Source of the DNA: Chthonomonadales bacterium
Lineage (GTDB): Bacteria > Armatimonadota > Chthonomonadetes > Chthonomonadales > CAJBBX01
Length of the DNA stretch: 64,000 bases
Direction of reading: 5' to 3'
Assembly (NCBI GenBank): GCA_027459625.1
Contig: DAIDHP010000012.1
Coordinates: 1-64,000 of the forward strand
The notes under the pieces are model-generated. The model was not told the origin of the DNA and did not search any database. It saw only the letters and a program-made list of their open reading frames with translations. Below, one piece after another: positions 8,851 through 19,560 of the stretch. How positions within the stretch are numbered: the stretch's first letter is position 1; each line of letters opens with the position of its first letter. A program made the position numbers and the translations under genes.

Positions 8851-10449
8851 ATGAATAAGGAAGAGCGGATGAAGGACTTTATTGTCAGACATTTGGAAGT
8901 TGTTCGCCCCTTAGGCAAGGAATGCAGTCTGGCATGGTGGGAGAACGCCTTGACCGGATCGGAAGAGGCTGCGGATCGGGCGGCAAGTCTTTCAGCGAAA
9001 CTGATAAAAATATATGCCAACAATGAGGACTATGCGTTCCTGCGCGGCTTCAGCTCGGCGGATTTCACCGATCCCTATATTGCGCGCCAGCATGATCTGC
9101 TGCTTCGAGGATATCAAGGGGAGCAGATGTCCGATGAGATGATCGAGAAAATGGTGAGCCTCAACAAGGAGGTCGAACAGGAATATAACACGTTCCGCGC
9201 CAACGTCAGAGGCGCATCCTGGACCGAAAATGACGTTAAGAAAGTTCTGCTCGATTCGGACGATTCCGAATTACGAAAGGACGCTTGGATGGGAAGCAAG
9301 GAGATTGGAGCGCGAGTGGCGGATCGCGTGATCGAATTGGTCCATCTGAGAAATGAAGTGGCGAAAGAGCATGGGTTTGCGAACCACTATTCCAAAATAT
9401 ACGCTTTGGACGAGTTGGATGAGGATAGAGTGTTCCGCATTTTTCAGGAATTGGCGGATCTGACAACACCCGCATGGACGCAATGGAAACAGGAGTTTGA
9501 TGCGGCTCAAGCCAAGCGTTTCGGGATTTCCAGCGAGGAGATGCGTCCGTGGCATTATCCCGATCCATTTTTCCAGGAGCCTCCGAATAGCGAACTGAAT
9601 CTTGACCGATTTTACGTGGATAAGAACTTGGAAGACCTTACGCGGAGATTTTACGCCGCGATAGGATTACCGGTGGATGCAATCTTAGAACGCAGTGATC
9701 TGTATGAAAAGCCCGGCAAAAACCAGCACGCTTTTTGCACGGATATAGACCGCGAGGGGGATGTGCGTATTCTCTGCAATATCCGACCGAATGATCGTTG
9801 GATGGGCACGATGCTGCACGAATTCGGTCATGGAGTGTATGACCTCTACACGGATTACAGCCTTCCATACATTCTGCGCGGTCCGTCCCACACGCTTGCA
9901 ACGGAGGCGATTGCGGAGTTGATGGGCAGGTTTGCCACGGACGGAACCTGGTTGCGACTCTACGCGGGAGCTTCGGAGGAGGAAGCCAATGCGATTGACG
10001 CGGTCGGACGTCAGGAGACAAAGGTGCGGTATCTGATATTGACCAGATGGTTCCTTACGATGAGCTTCTTCGAGCGCGAAATGTATCGGAATCCGGAACA
10101 GGATTTGAACAGTCTTTGGTGGGACACGGTGGAAAAATTCCAGGGAGTAAGACGACCGGACAATCGTAACGAGCCGGACTGGGCTGCGAAAATTCATCTC
10201 GCTTGCGCTCCTGTTTACTATCAGAATTACCTCTTAGGGGAGATGTTCGCAGCACAACTTTTGCATTATCTGAGAAACGACGTTCTTAGAGGCAAGCCCA
10301 AGGAGGCATTGTTCACGAGTCCCGAGGTGGGGCGTTGGCTCAAGGAGAAGATATTCCATCAAGGCAACATCCGTCCATGGGAGGAGGGATTGAAGTTCGC
10401 CACTGGGGAGCATCTCAATCCAAAGTATTATGCCGAACAAGTGAAGTAA
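8851..10449 (+). CDS. Zinc oligopeptidase of the M3/M2 (ACE-like) clan
   Basis: The 532-residue protein carries the gluzincin motif HEFGH (near residue 345) with the third zinc ligand Glu in TEAIAELMG about 30 residues later. The helical layout and the late segment PVYYQNYLLGEMFAAQLLHYL resemble M2 peptidyl-dipeptidases and M3 oligoendopeptidases. It would cut short peptides. No signal peptide is visible, so it is probably cytoplasmic. The start at 8851 is preferred because CGGAGG lies eight bases upstream. M2 and M3 cannot be separated by eye. Confidence 0.88.
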   Translation: MNKEERMKDFIVRHLEVVRPLGKECSLAWWENALTGSEEAADRAASLSAKLIKIYANNEDYAFLRGFSSADFTDPYIARQHDLLLRGYQGEQMSDEMIEKMVSLNKEVEQEYNTFRANVRGASWTENDVKKVLLDSDDSELRKDAWMGSKEIGARVADRVIELVHLRNEVAKEHGFANHYSKIYALDELDEDRVFRIFQELADLTTPAWTQWKQEFDAAQAKRFGISSEEMRPWHYPDPFFQEPPNSELNLDRFYVDKNLEDLTRRFYAAIGLPVDAILERSDLYEKPGKNQHAFCTDIDREGDVRILCNIRPNDRWMGTMLHEFGHGVYDLYTDYSLPYILRGPSHTLATEAIAELMGRFATDGTWLRLYAGASEEEANAIDAVGRQETKVRYLILTRWFLTMSFFEREMYRNPEQDLNSLWWDTVEKFQGVRRPDNRNEPDWAAKIHLACAPVYYQNYLLGEMFAAQLLHYLRNDVLRGKPKEALFTSPEVGRWLKEKIFHQGNIRPWEEGLKFATGEHLNPKYYAEQVK

Positions 10450-10453
10450 AAAC

Positions 10454-10487
10454 GAAGGCGGATGAGATCGAATATCCATCCGCCTTC
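10454..10487 (-). terminator. Bidirectional terminator between peptidase and propeller genes
   Basis: GAAGGCGGATG (10454-10464) pairs with CATCCGCCTTC (10477-10487). On the minus strand the stem is followed by GTTTTTAC, so it terminates the propeller gene best. It also lies five bases after the peptidase stop. Confidence 0.85.
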
Positions 10488-10546
10488 ATTCACGCAATTT
10501 TATTCATCGAAACAACATACGCCGTACTCCCCGCAGTCGCGCGTGA

Positions 10547-11743
10547 TTATTGTATGGCGTATAGGTTATTATCTTCGCTTCCCACGTAAACCGTTCCATC
10601 CGCTCCGATGACCGGTGTGGATCGAACCGCCCCTCCGGTGGTTATTGTCCATTTCACGCTTCCATCCGGGTTCAGAGAGTATATGTTCTTGTCATCGCTT
10701 CCGAAATAAATCGTGCCGTCCGAGGCGATTGACGGAGAGGATTCCACAACACCTCCTGTTGCGTAAGCCCATTTTTCTGTTCCATCCGGATTGATAGCGT
10801 AAAGGTTCTTATCGTCGCTGCCCACATAGATAGTGCCATCCGTGGCGATCGCCGGCGATGAGACGATATGCCCACCGGTGGCGAAATACCAATTCCTAAC
10901 GCCGGAAGTGTTAATGGAGTAGAGGTTGTTATCGTTACTGCCGACATATACGGTGCCATTTGTTCCTATGGCGGGAGAAGAGTTCGTTATTTCATCGCCG
11001 GTGGAGTAGTTCCATTTTACTCTTCCGTTGGGGTTCACTGCATAGAGGTTGTGATCGAAACTCCCGACATAGATGGTGCCATCCGACCAAATCGCCGGAG
11101 AGGAGAAGATATAACCGGCTGAACCGAACACCCACTGCTCGGTCCCGTTAGGGTTAATCTTGTACATGTTGTTGTCGCTAGCTCCGAAAATGATATAACC
11201 ATCGGGACTGATAACGGGAGAGGATTCTATCGGCGCACTGAGCGTGATCACCCATTTTTTCGTGCCATTCGGATTAAGCGCGTACAAATTCGCGTCGCCG
11301 CTGCCAAAGAATACGGTTCCATCAGAACCGATAACCGGCGAGGATAATATCCAGCCCTGCGTGGGGAACGACCATTTTTTCGTGCCGTTCGGATTGAGCG
11401 CGTAAAAGTTATAATCATATCCTCCAACGTAGATCGTGCCATCCTGAGCGATGGCGGGGGAGGAGTTCACCCAATTGTTGGTGGGAAATGTCCATTTTTT
11501 TTGGCCGACCGCTGTGGCGGCGGCACCCCTTCCGGTATGGCTTGGATTTTGATGATACATCGGCCATGGAGAACCCGCCTGAAGGGTGTAACCGGTGACA
11601 GAGCCGCTGGAGGATGAACCTCCTTTACCGCCGCCTCCGCATCCTGTTAAAGTCGCAAACATTCCAATGGTGGATAATCCAGCGAGTCCTCCCACGACGC
11701 GTTGGAGAAATTCTCTACGATTTATCGAACGAGACTGATCCAT
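10547..11743 (-). CDS. PQQ-like eight-blade beta-propeller lipoprotein
   Basis: The 398-residue protein starts with a twin-arginine-like motif (NRREFLQ) and a lipobox (LTGC), then a Gly/Ser linker. From residue 82 there are eight near-identical blades of about 38-40 residues, each following W-x-(F/Y/I)...SSPAI..DGTIYVGS.D.NLYA(I/L)NP.G. This is the PQQ-like/WD40-like repeat used as a protein scaffold rather than an enzyme. TTAGGAG lies seven bases before the start. It is monocistronic. Neither PQQ binding nor a catalytic site is visible; the function is unknown. Confidence 0.85.
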   Translation of the reverse strand: MDQSRSINRREFLQRVVGGLAGLSTIGMFATLTGCGGGGKGGSSSSGSVTGYTLQAGSPWPMYHQNPSHTGRGAAATAVGQKKWTFPTNNWVNSSPAIAQDGTIYVGGYDYNFYALNPNGTKKWSFPTQGWILSSPVIGSDGTVFFGSGDANLYALNPNGTKKWVITLSAPIESSPVISPDGYIIFGASDNNMYKINPNGTEQWVFGSAGYIFSSPAIWSDGTIYVGSFDHNLYAVNPNGRVKWNYSTGDEITNSSPAIGTNGTVYVGSNDNNLYSINTSGVRNWYFATGGHIVSSPAIATDGTIYVGSDDKNLYAINPDGTEKWAYATGGVVESSPSIASDGTIYFGSDDKNIYSLNPDGSVKWTITTGGAVRSTPVIGADGTVYVGSEDNNLYAIQ

Positions 11744-12337
11744 TTTATGCTCCTAAAATCATTGTGGATTTAACGTTGAAAGGTTCAAGACACATGATTA
11801 CATAATACGACCAAACGAGATTTTCCTATCCTTTGGATGTCCAAGAGATTTCAGAATTCGCGTTTCAGACATTTCCTGAAGGGTCATAGGGGCATTGCAC
11901 GCTTCATATTCTGAAATTTGCCATCATTTTCTTATCCTAAGCCAATCTGAATTGAGACACAATATCGATTTGCCATGTCTGCAAGATGGAAAAAACTTAT
12001 ATGGCTTCACTTGGATACTTTGTCAAGATCATAAGAGGCGGAAATGCACTTTCTCATGAATTATGAAAACACTTAGTATTGTATACGTGAAAAACGCGAG
12101 GATTGCCAAAGATTTCAACAACCAAGCGCGCACATCCCTTGGAAAAAAATATTTTATTGTTACATGTTAATAGTTTCTAATAGATATTATATTGCGCTTA
12201 TGTGAAAGGGAGATGAAGTATCCGTTGAAGGTTGTGAAAAAAACCTGGGGGATTTCCTTCTGATACCATCCAGTTATTCAAAAAACGAATGGGTTTGCTT
12301 TTCATCGCCTTAGACCAACAAAAACGTTCCGCACCAC
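11744..12337. other. AT-rich intergenic region, nothing recognised
   Basis: About 590 bases separate the propeller gene (starting at 11743 on minus) from the end of the PBP gene. I see no gene and no clear promoter. The section 12130-12200 is very AT-rich. A GGAGG-rich stretch near 12350 belongs to the PBP 3' end. Confidence 0.5.
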
Positions 12338-14758
12338 TTATGGAGGCTCCCCGGGAGGAGGGTGATGCAAGGTGCATTTAGGAGGAATCTGGCTTCGAGG
12401 CATTGTTTTATAGATGACTACGGGACACCATCGCGTGGCACGCATTCCGCTCTCAGCGCAAATCGGCACCCTAACCATCGGGTCTGCGGATGCGGGGGGG
12501 CTTTGGGTTGGCGGGGGCGCGATTCTTCCCTGTGGCTCACTCATTTTTGGCTTTGGAATTGTGGGTTGTGACTGGGAGACGTTATTATCCGACGGAGTGG
12601 GAGTGATTGGCGACATGGATGTGTTAGAATTGTCCGAGGTCGGATTGGAGGAATTCTGATCCAAGGACTGTCCGCTTTGCGTTGAATTCATGGAGGAGTT
12701 CACGGCGGGTTGAGGTGATGCATTTCCGCTGCTCCCACCGGGTCCATTTGATGATTGAGAAGCTCCGTTCCCCCCTGAAGCCGGATTTGAATTGTTTGAT
12801 TGCGCGGGATTCGCCGGATTCGCCGCAGCTTGGTTGACCTGTTGTTGTATGGGCACGGCTTTAAGCATGAAATCCCGCCATATCGGTGCGCAAACCCTGC
12901 CTCCCGTTCCGCCCGGCATCGGTAGATAGGTGCGCACTTTGCCTTTGTTCTTCCCCGTGGTGTAACGCACCTCGTGCGCGGCCCATATCACGGTGGTCAA
13001 TTCCGGTGTGTACCCTGCAAACCATGCGTCTCTGTCATCGCTGGTGGTACCGGTTTTCCCGTGTGCGTTGGGCACGGATTTCGCGGCGGTTCCGGTTCCG
13101 TAGAGCACCACATCCTGAAGCGCCTCGTTGATTTCCTGTATGGCGTTGGCTCCTATGTGGGGATCCGACATTTGCGGGACGTGTTCGTCATAAAGATTTC
13201 CACTTGAATCATAAATCTTAGTGACGGACAATGGGATGGCTCTCAAGCCGTTGTTTTCAAAGATGGAGTATGCGGAGCATAAGTCTATGGGTCTCACCCC
13301 GGACGCTCCTAAGGCCAATGTGGGGTATGGAGCGATGGGAGTGGTGATACCCATTCGGCGGGCGTAATCGATCACTCTCCTTAGCCCCGTGAGCATTGCC
13401 ACCTTAACGGCGATGGTGTTGATGGAATCCTCTATCGCCTTTCTCACCGTGACAAGGCTGTATGAATAGTGTCCGCCGTAATTTTTGGGATGCCATTTGT
13501 TTCCTGGCAACTGCCCGGGGAAGTTGGGATCATCACGGTAGGTAGTGTCCAAATTGCATATCCCATTATCAAATGCTGCAGTGTAGAGGATGGGTTTGAA
13601 CGCCGATCCCGGCTGCCGAATTCCCAAGGTTGTGATATTGAATTGATCCTTGTTGAAATCAAGCCCGCCGACCATCGCCCGGATATAACCTGTTTTCGGG
13701 TCAATGCAGATCAAAGCTGCTTGATTGGCATCGCCATAGGAGGCTATTCCATTTCGGAGGGCGTCCTCAGCGGCTTTCTGGATTCGCGAATCCAAGGTGG
13801 TGTATATTTTCCAGCCACTGAACACATTGGATACCCCGTATTCCTGCTCCAATCGGCTCACAACGTAGTTCACAAAGTAAGGGGCGCTGTAAATGTTATT
13901 GGTGGTGAAGGATTTGTCATAGAGCTTTAAATCCTCCGCCAACGCCTCCTCTCTTTGCGTTTGGGTTATCTTCCCGATCTGCTGCATGGATTTGAGCACC
14001 CAGTCCATTCGGCGGAAGGCTGCGGCGTGGTTCATGGAGAGGGTGTAAGGGCGGTTCGGCAATCCTGCGAGAAAGGCTGATTGGGCGATATCCAGATCCT
14101 TTGCATCCTTTTTGAAATAGGTTTCCGCAGCCGCCTCAATTCCCCAGGCACCATCCCCATAATACACGTTATTCAGATACATATTCAATATCTGATCCTT
14201 AGTGTATATCTGCTCCAGTCTTATCGCGAGCATCGCCTCTTCAATTTTACGGCGGATGGTTTTTTCACGGCTGAGGCCAAAGGCGTTTATATTCCGCGCT
14301 AGTTGTTGTGTGATCGTACTGGCGCCTTCCGCAGTGAGATCACCGGATAGTATGTTGGTGTACGCCGCCCGAATAATTCCCCGTATGTCAATTGCGGAAT
14401 GCTCGTAAAAACGACGATCCTCCGCGGCAATGGTTGCCCATTTCACATAGGGACTGATCTGATTCATTTTTACCGGTTGAACGTTACGTCTCGCTAGAAC
14501 GGCCATTACGGGGCCATCTGCGTAATATATGGTTGTTCCGGTGTTTTGGTGGATGGAGTCGATTTCCGCGATGGAGGGCATCTCCTTGGAAACCTGCATG
14601 AATACGACGAGGATATATACCGCACCGATAGCGACAACAGTAAGTCCGACCAACGTCACGAAGGCGAAAAAATTCTTTATTTTTTTCTTCAGGCTGCTTT
14701 TAGGACGCACCGGATTTGAACGGTGCTTCGCCAGAATACGAGCGGTACGCTTATTCAT
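12338..14758 (-). CDS. Class A penicillin-binding protein (PBP1A type)
   Basis: The 806-residue protein has one N-terminal membrane anchor (about residues 27-55), a GT51 glycosyltransferase domain with EDRRFYEHSAIDIRGI and GASTITQQLARN, and a transpeptidase domain with the serine motif SAFK, the SIN motif (DSINTIAVKVA) and KTGTT. It polymerises and cross-links peptidoglycan outside the inner membrane. The last 170 residues form an Asn/Ser/Pro-rich linker ending in a short module with three Cys (ICAESG...RWCP...PKCTLHH). The start lacks a good ribosome-binding site. Confidence 0.95.
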   Translation of the reverse strand: MNKRTARILAKHRSNPVRPKSSLKKKIKNFFAFVTLVGLTVVAIGAVYILVVFMQVSKEMPSIAEIDSIHQNTGTTIYYADGPVMAVLARRNVQPVKMNQISPYVKWATIAAEDRRFYEHSAIDIRGIIRAAYTNILSGDLTAEGASTITQQLARNINAFGLSREKTIRRKIEEAMLAIRLEQIYTKDQILNMYLNNVYYGDGAWGIEAAAETYFKKDAKDLDIAQSAFLAGLPNRPYTLSMNHAAAFRRMDWVLKSMQQIGKITQTQREEALAEDLKLYDKSFTTNNIYSAPYFVNYVVSRLEQEYGVSNVFSGWKIYTTLDSRIQKAAEDALRNGIASYGDANQAALICIDPKTGYIRAMVGGLDFNKDQFNITTLGIRQPGSAFKPILYTAAFDNGICNLDTTYRDDPNFPGQLPGNKWHPKNYGGHYSYSLVTVRKAIEDSINTIAVKVAMLTGLRRVIDYARRMGITTPIAPYPTLALGASGVRPIDLCSAYSIFENNGLRAIPLSVTKIYDSSGNLYDEHVPQMSDPHIGANAIQEINEALQDVVLYGTGTAAKSVPNAHGKTGTTSDDRDAWFAGYTPELTTVIWAAHEVRYTTGKNKGKVRTYLPMPGGTGGRVCAPIWRDFMLKAVPIQQQVNQAAANPANPAQSNNSNPASGGNGASQSSNGPGGSSGNASPQPAVNSSMNSTQSGQSLDQNSSNPTSDNSNTSMSPITPTPSDNNVSQSQPTIPKPKMSEPQGRIAPPPTQSPPASADPMVRVPICAESGMRATRWCPVVIYKTMPRSQIPPKCTLHHPPPGEPP

Positions 14759-14974
14759 AATTGAATTATATGCCTAGCTTCATTTGTCTGTCAAGCAATG
14801 GAGCATATGGGCGATATTTTCAGCATGATAAAATGAACAAGGATGGATTCTAAAACGGTGCAAATGGCATATCTTCCATAATATGTCACACCCCTTCGCT
14901 AAGTGATCGCACTCAATGCATCTCCGCCTCAAGTAATCCCCGTGGATGGTTTTGCTAGCGTAAAAGAGTATGAT

Positions 14975-15004
14975 GGAGTTGGCAACCATGCGTCCGCCAA
15001 CTCC
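14975..15004 (-). terminator. Hairpin ending the sugar ABC operon
   Basis: GGAGTTGGC (14975-14983) pairs with GCCAACTCC (14996-15004) seven bases after the permease stop on the minus strand. The following bases are only moderately T-rich (ATCATACTCTTTTA). The rest of the gap 14759-14974 shows no gene. Confidence 0.65.
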
Positions 15005-15010
15005 CTCCTT

Positions 15011-16021
15011 TCACACCCGTCTTCTATGTCTTATCTGATCCAAAGTGACAGCAAGTATAATGATAAAGCCCGTAACGATCTCCTGAACCCAGTTTGAAAG
15101 ACCGAGTTTGGTGCATCCGATGGAGATGGTTGTCATAATCAGTGCTCCTACGAGACTGCCGAATACGGAACCCTGCCCCCCGGAAAGGCTGCCTCCGCCG
15201 ATCACAACTGCGGCGATGATGTTCAGTTCCAACCCGTTGGCGGTAGTGGGATCACCGATGGTTAAATAGGAGAATTGCAAGACCCCCGCCAGACCGGTAA
15301 GGGCGGCGCCGAGGGTAAAGATAATGATTTTAGTCCGGTTGATGGGTACCCCGCAAAGCCGAGCCGTCTGTTCGTTGGAGCCGATGGCGAATATGTGCTT
15401 TCCCACTCTGGTGTATTTCAGCAGCAGGGAGACGAGAACGGCGCAAAAGAGCATCATCCAAACACCTACCGGGAATATCATCCAACGTTGATGGCGGGAG
15501 AGCATGTTCAAAAGGTTGTTCAGCCATGTTTCAGGAGGGATAACGGTGTTGTCATGCGCCAACCCTTTCGCAACACCTCGAACAGCCCCCCACATGCCAA
15601 GGGTGACGATAAAGGAGTTAAGATTGAGTTGTGTTACCAACATACTGATTAATAGCCCGCACGCCGCTCCTGCTGCAATCCCCCCCAACGCGGCAACAAG
15701 CGGCGGTAAGTTATCGTTTAAAAGCAATGCGATGGTGACGGTGCACAGGGCGATATTTGAGCCAACGGAAAGGTCGATCCCCCCGGCGATAATAATGATG
15801 GTCATACCCAGCGCTGACATGCCCACCACTGCGGACTGAACAAGAATCAGTTCCACATTGCTCATGTTGAAAAATGTGTCCGGACGCAATACGGAGAAGA
15901 GCCCAAATACGAAAACCAGTCCGATGACCGTACCCAACTGATTCAGAAGCGTTTTCCAAAGGGGTGTTTTGCGAATAATAGGTTCCTCGTTTGGCGATCG
16001 AGGTGCGGATATTGCGCTCAA
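15011..16021 (-). CDS. Sugar ABC transporter permease (RbsC/XylH family)
   Basis: The product has about 336 residues and 8-10 hydrophobic helices, with the BPD_transp_2 signatures GMTIIIIAGGIDLSVGS and GIAAGAACGLL...TLGMWG. It forms the inner-membrane channel of a ribose/xylose-type importer. The frame stays open to 16243, but the TTG at 16021 has GAGGAG six bases upstream and the palindrome at 16071-16138 lies before it, so I place the start there. It is the last gene of the operon. Confidence 0.93.
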   Translation of the reverse strand: MSAISAPRSPNEEPIIRKTPLWKTLLNQLGTVIGLVFVFGLFSVLRPDTFFNMSNVELILVQSAVVGMSALGMTIIIIAGGIDLSVGSNIALCTVTIALLLNDNLPPLVAALGGIAAGAACGLLISMLVTQLNLNSFIVTLGMWGAVRGVAKGLAHDNTVIPPETWLNNLLNMLSRHQRWMIFPVGVWMMLFCAVLVSLLLKYTRVGKHIFAIGSNEQTARLCGVPINRTKIIIFTLGAALTGLAGVLQFSYLTIGDPTTANGLELNIIAAVVIGGGSLSGGQGSVFGSLVGALIMTTISIGCTKLGLSNWVQEIVTGFIIILAVTLDQIRHRRRV

Positions 16022-16070
16022 TCTTGTCTCCTCATTCAATGACAGTCTTATAATATCCTTATTTATTGGA

Positions 16071-16138
16071 GGTAATTGCTTAAGACGGAATACAAGGCGG
16101 AAGGATGAAGAGCCTGAAACGCGAAATATGCAATTACC
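16071..16138. repeat. Intergenic palindromic element, copy 2
   Basis: GGTAATTGC (16071-16079) and GCAATTACC (16130-16138) are perfect inverted repeats in the 133-base gap between the ATPase and permease genes. The arm core is the same as in the copies at 8667 and 49846. Confidence 0.7.
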
Positions 16139-16154
16139 CGATTCTTCGTAATTA

Positions 16155-17684
<1,530 letters not shown>

Positions 17685-17826
17685 AATCTCACTCAACCGG
17701 GATAGTATGGAACGGACTATGTGCCTAAGAAATTCCCTATAAGCAGCGAACTGCCATGATCCGTTTGGTATTGGGATAACTCGAATGATGAATGATGCGC
17801 TTAGAAGCCAAATGTAGCATAATTCA

Positions 17827-17872
17827 TGAATGGGAGGGGTGCGCCTGAATGTGAGAACACCCATCCCATTCA
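17827..17872 (-). promoter_or_regulatory. Strong intercistronic hairpin after the binding-protein gene
   Basis: TGAATGGGAGGGGTG (17827-17841) and CACCCATCCCATTCA (17858-17872) pair at 14 of 15 positions, 43 bases after the binding-protein stop. No T-run follows on the minus strand. Such stems often stabilise the abundant binding-protein message and reduce downstream expression in ABC operons. Confidence 0.75.
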
Positions 17873-17915
17873 CATGGATATCAGCCCCGTATTCGTATTA
17901 GCGTCTCATTGCAAA

Positions 17916-18896
17916 CTACATGGCGGAGTTTCCATAGATCATCTTTTGGGCGGCGGGAGTGTTGATATCTGACATATCCAACACCTTCACGCCGGTGTCA
18001 ATGGTCGCCGGGACTTTCTGACCGCGGATATAATCGACCAATGTTTTGACTCCCGTGTATCCCATTTTGATCGGATCCTGCGCCACAAGTGCGTTGATAT
18101 CCCCGGCTTTCATGGCGTCAACCAACGGCGGGGATGCGTCAAATCCAACGAATTTCACCTTGCCAACCAAGTTGTTCTGCTTCAGCGCAAGGAGCATGCC
18201 CAAGGTCGATGATTCATTCGGGCAGAAGATGCCGTCAGCTTGCTTGAGAGTGTCAATCATCGCCATGGCTTTGTTTTTCGCCTCGCCCTCGGTGGCACCC
18301 GCATATTGATTGTCGGAGATCATTTGGATCCCAGGGTATTTCTTCATGACACTGAGGAATCCGTTTTCGCGATCCACGGTGCTTGCGGAACCCACTTCGT
18401 AACGCAGAAGAACAACCTTGCCCTTGTAGTTCAGCAGTTTGGCGAGATATTCCCCGCCAAGTTCGCCTCCCTTGGTGTTATCGGTGGCGCAGAAGGATAC
18501 GAAATCCTTGCCGGGAGTTCCCTGAAGGGCGGAATCGATGATGACAACAGGTATTTTTTTGGCTTTGGCATCCTGAACCGGACGTTGCAGAGCCACGTCG
18601 TCAAGCGGCGCGAGTACAATGCCGGATACGCCTTGTGAAATGAACTGCTCAACGATGGAAATCTGCTGAGCGCGGTCGTTTTCCTTCAACGGTCCGTGCC
18701 AGATGATGTTCACCCCGAGGTCCTGCCCGGCCTTTTCCGCACCGGCTTTGATCGATTTCCAGTATTCATGCGTCGTACCCTTGGGGATGACCGCGATGGT
18801 TAATCCGCTCTTCCCTCCCCCTTCCGCGCCGTTTTTACCGCAACCTGCGGCAAATGCAAGGAGCGCGCAACAAGCTAATAACAGTACCTTTTTCAA
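17916..18896 (-). CDS. Sugar-binding lipoprotein of the ABC transporter (RbsB family)
   Basis: The 326-residue protein has a lipoprotein signal (LAFAAGC) and a periplasmic-binding-protein type 1 fold: TIAVIPKGTTHEYWKSIKAGAEKA, GIVLAPLDD, a hinge and QDPIKMGYTGVKTL. It captures a pentose or hexose for the adjacent ATPase and permease. The TTG at 18896 has GGGAGG five bases upstream and gives a proper signal peptide, so it is preferred over the longer frame to 18950. The sugar cannot be told, although xylB and galT elsewhere in the window show sugar use. Confidence 0.93.
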   Translation of the reverse strand: MKKVLLLACCALLAFAAGCGKNGAEGGGKSGLTIAVIPKGTTHEYWKSIKAGAEKAGQDLGVNIIWHGPLKENDRAQQISIVEQFISQGVSGIVLAPLDDVALQRPVQDAKAKKIPVVIIDSALQGTPGKDFVSFCATDNTKGGELGGEYLAKLLNYKGKVVLLRYEVGSASTVDRENGFLSVMKKYPGIQMISDNQYAGATEGEAKNKAMAMIDTLKQADGIFCPNESSTLGMLLALKQNNLVGKVKFVGFDASPPLVDAMKAGDINALVAQDPIKMGYTGVKTLVDYIRGQKVPATIDTGVKVLDMSDINTPAAQKMIYGNSAM

Positions 18897-19560
18897 TTTT
18901 TCCTCCCTTGCGCTATTACAGTTATCAAGGCAAATACAAAATACCTGCAAACTTGGTTTCCATGGGACACATCCCTATGGGAGCCATAATGGAAAACCGT
19001 TCGCCCCCATGGATCATCTGAAATTCCGTTCCGCCGAACAAACGTAAAAAGGATTTCCCAATGGAAGGATGGTAAGATAATATCACTTTTTCACATGAAT
19101 TTGCATATGTGCGGCTTAATCCATTCCAACGTCGTCTTGCAGCGCGAACTAAGGGTCGGGCGGAGAGCGAAAGCAGGCGATTTTGGCATTGGTATCGTTA
19201 CCATGCTCTCCCTGACGCTACGCATCATCCCGCCATTCAGCCATGAAATTCAGGTGAAGACTATAATATATTACTCATAAACCCAATCCGATACAATATC
19301 GCCGTGAAATAGTTGCCGCCAGATTCCGTATGAAGCTATGGGAGATGCGAATGCGCGATCCTCTGGATGTCTTTTGATGTATCCAAAAGGATTTCATTTT
19401 CGATGGCGACGATTGCCAAATCGTGAAAGGGGGATAGAATGGCTTCCTTTCCGATTGGGGAAGGACACGTATTCCGTTTTTTTTAATTCCAGAGTTTCGA
19501 TGATCTCTGTTTTCGAACGTCGTGCATGCCTGGGTAAAAAATGTTAAAAGGTCCGTTTTG
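18897..19560. other. Divergent intergenic region, no gene seen
   Basis: About 660 bases separate the ABC operon from the M48 gene. No credible coding frame is present. On the minus strand TTGTAT followed by 17 bases and TAATAT near 19270-19297 is a possible weak promoter for the ABC operon. Confidence 0.4.
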
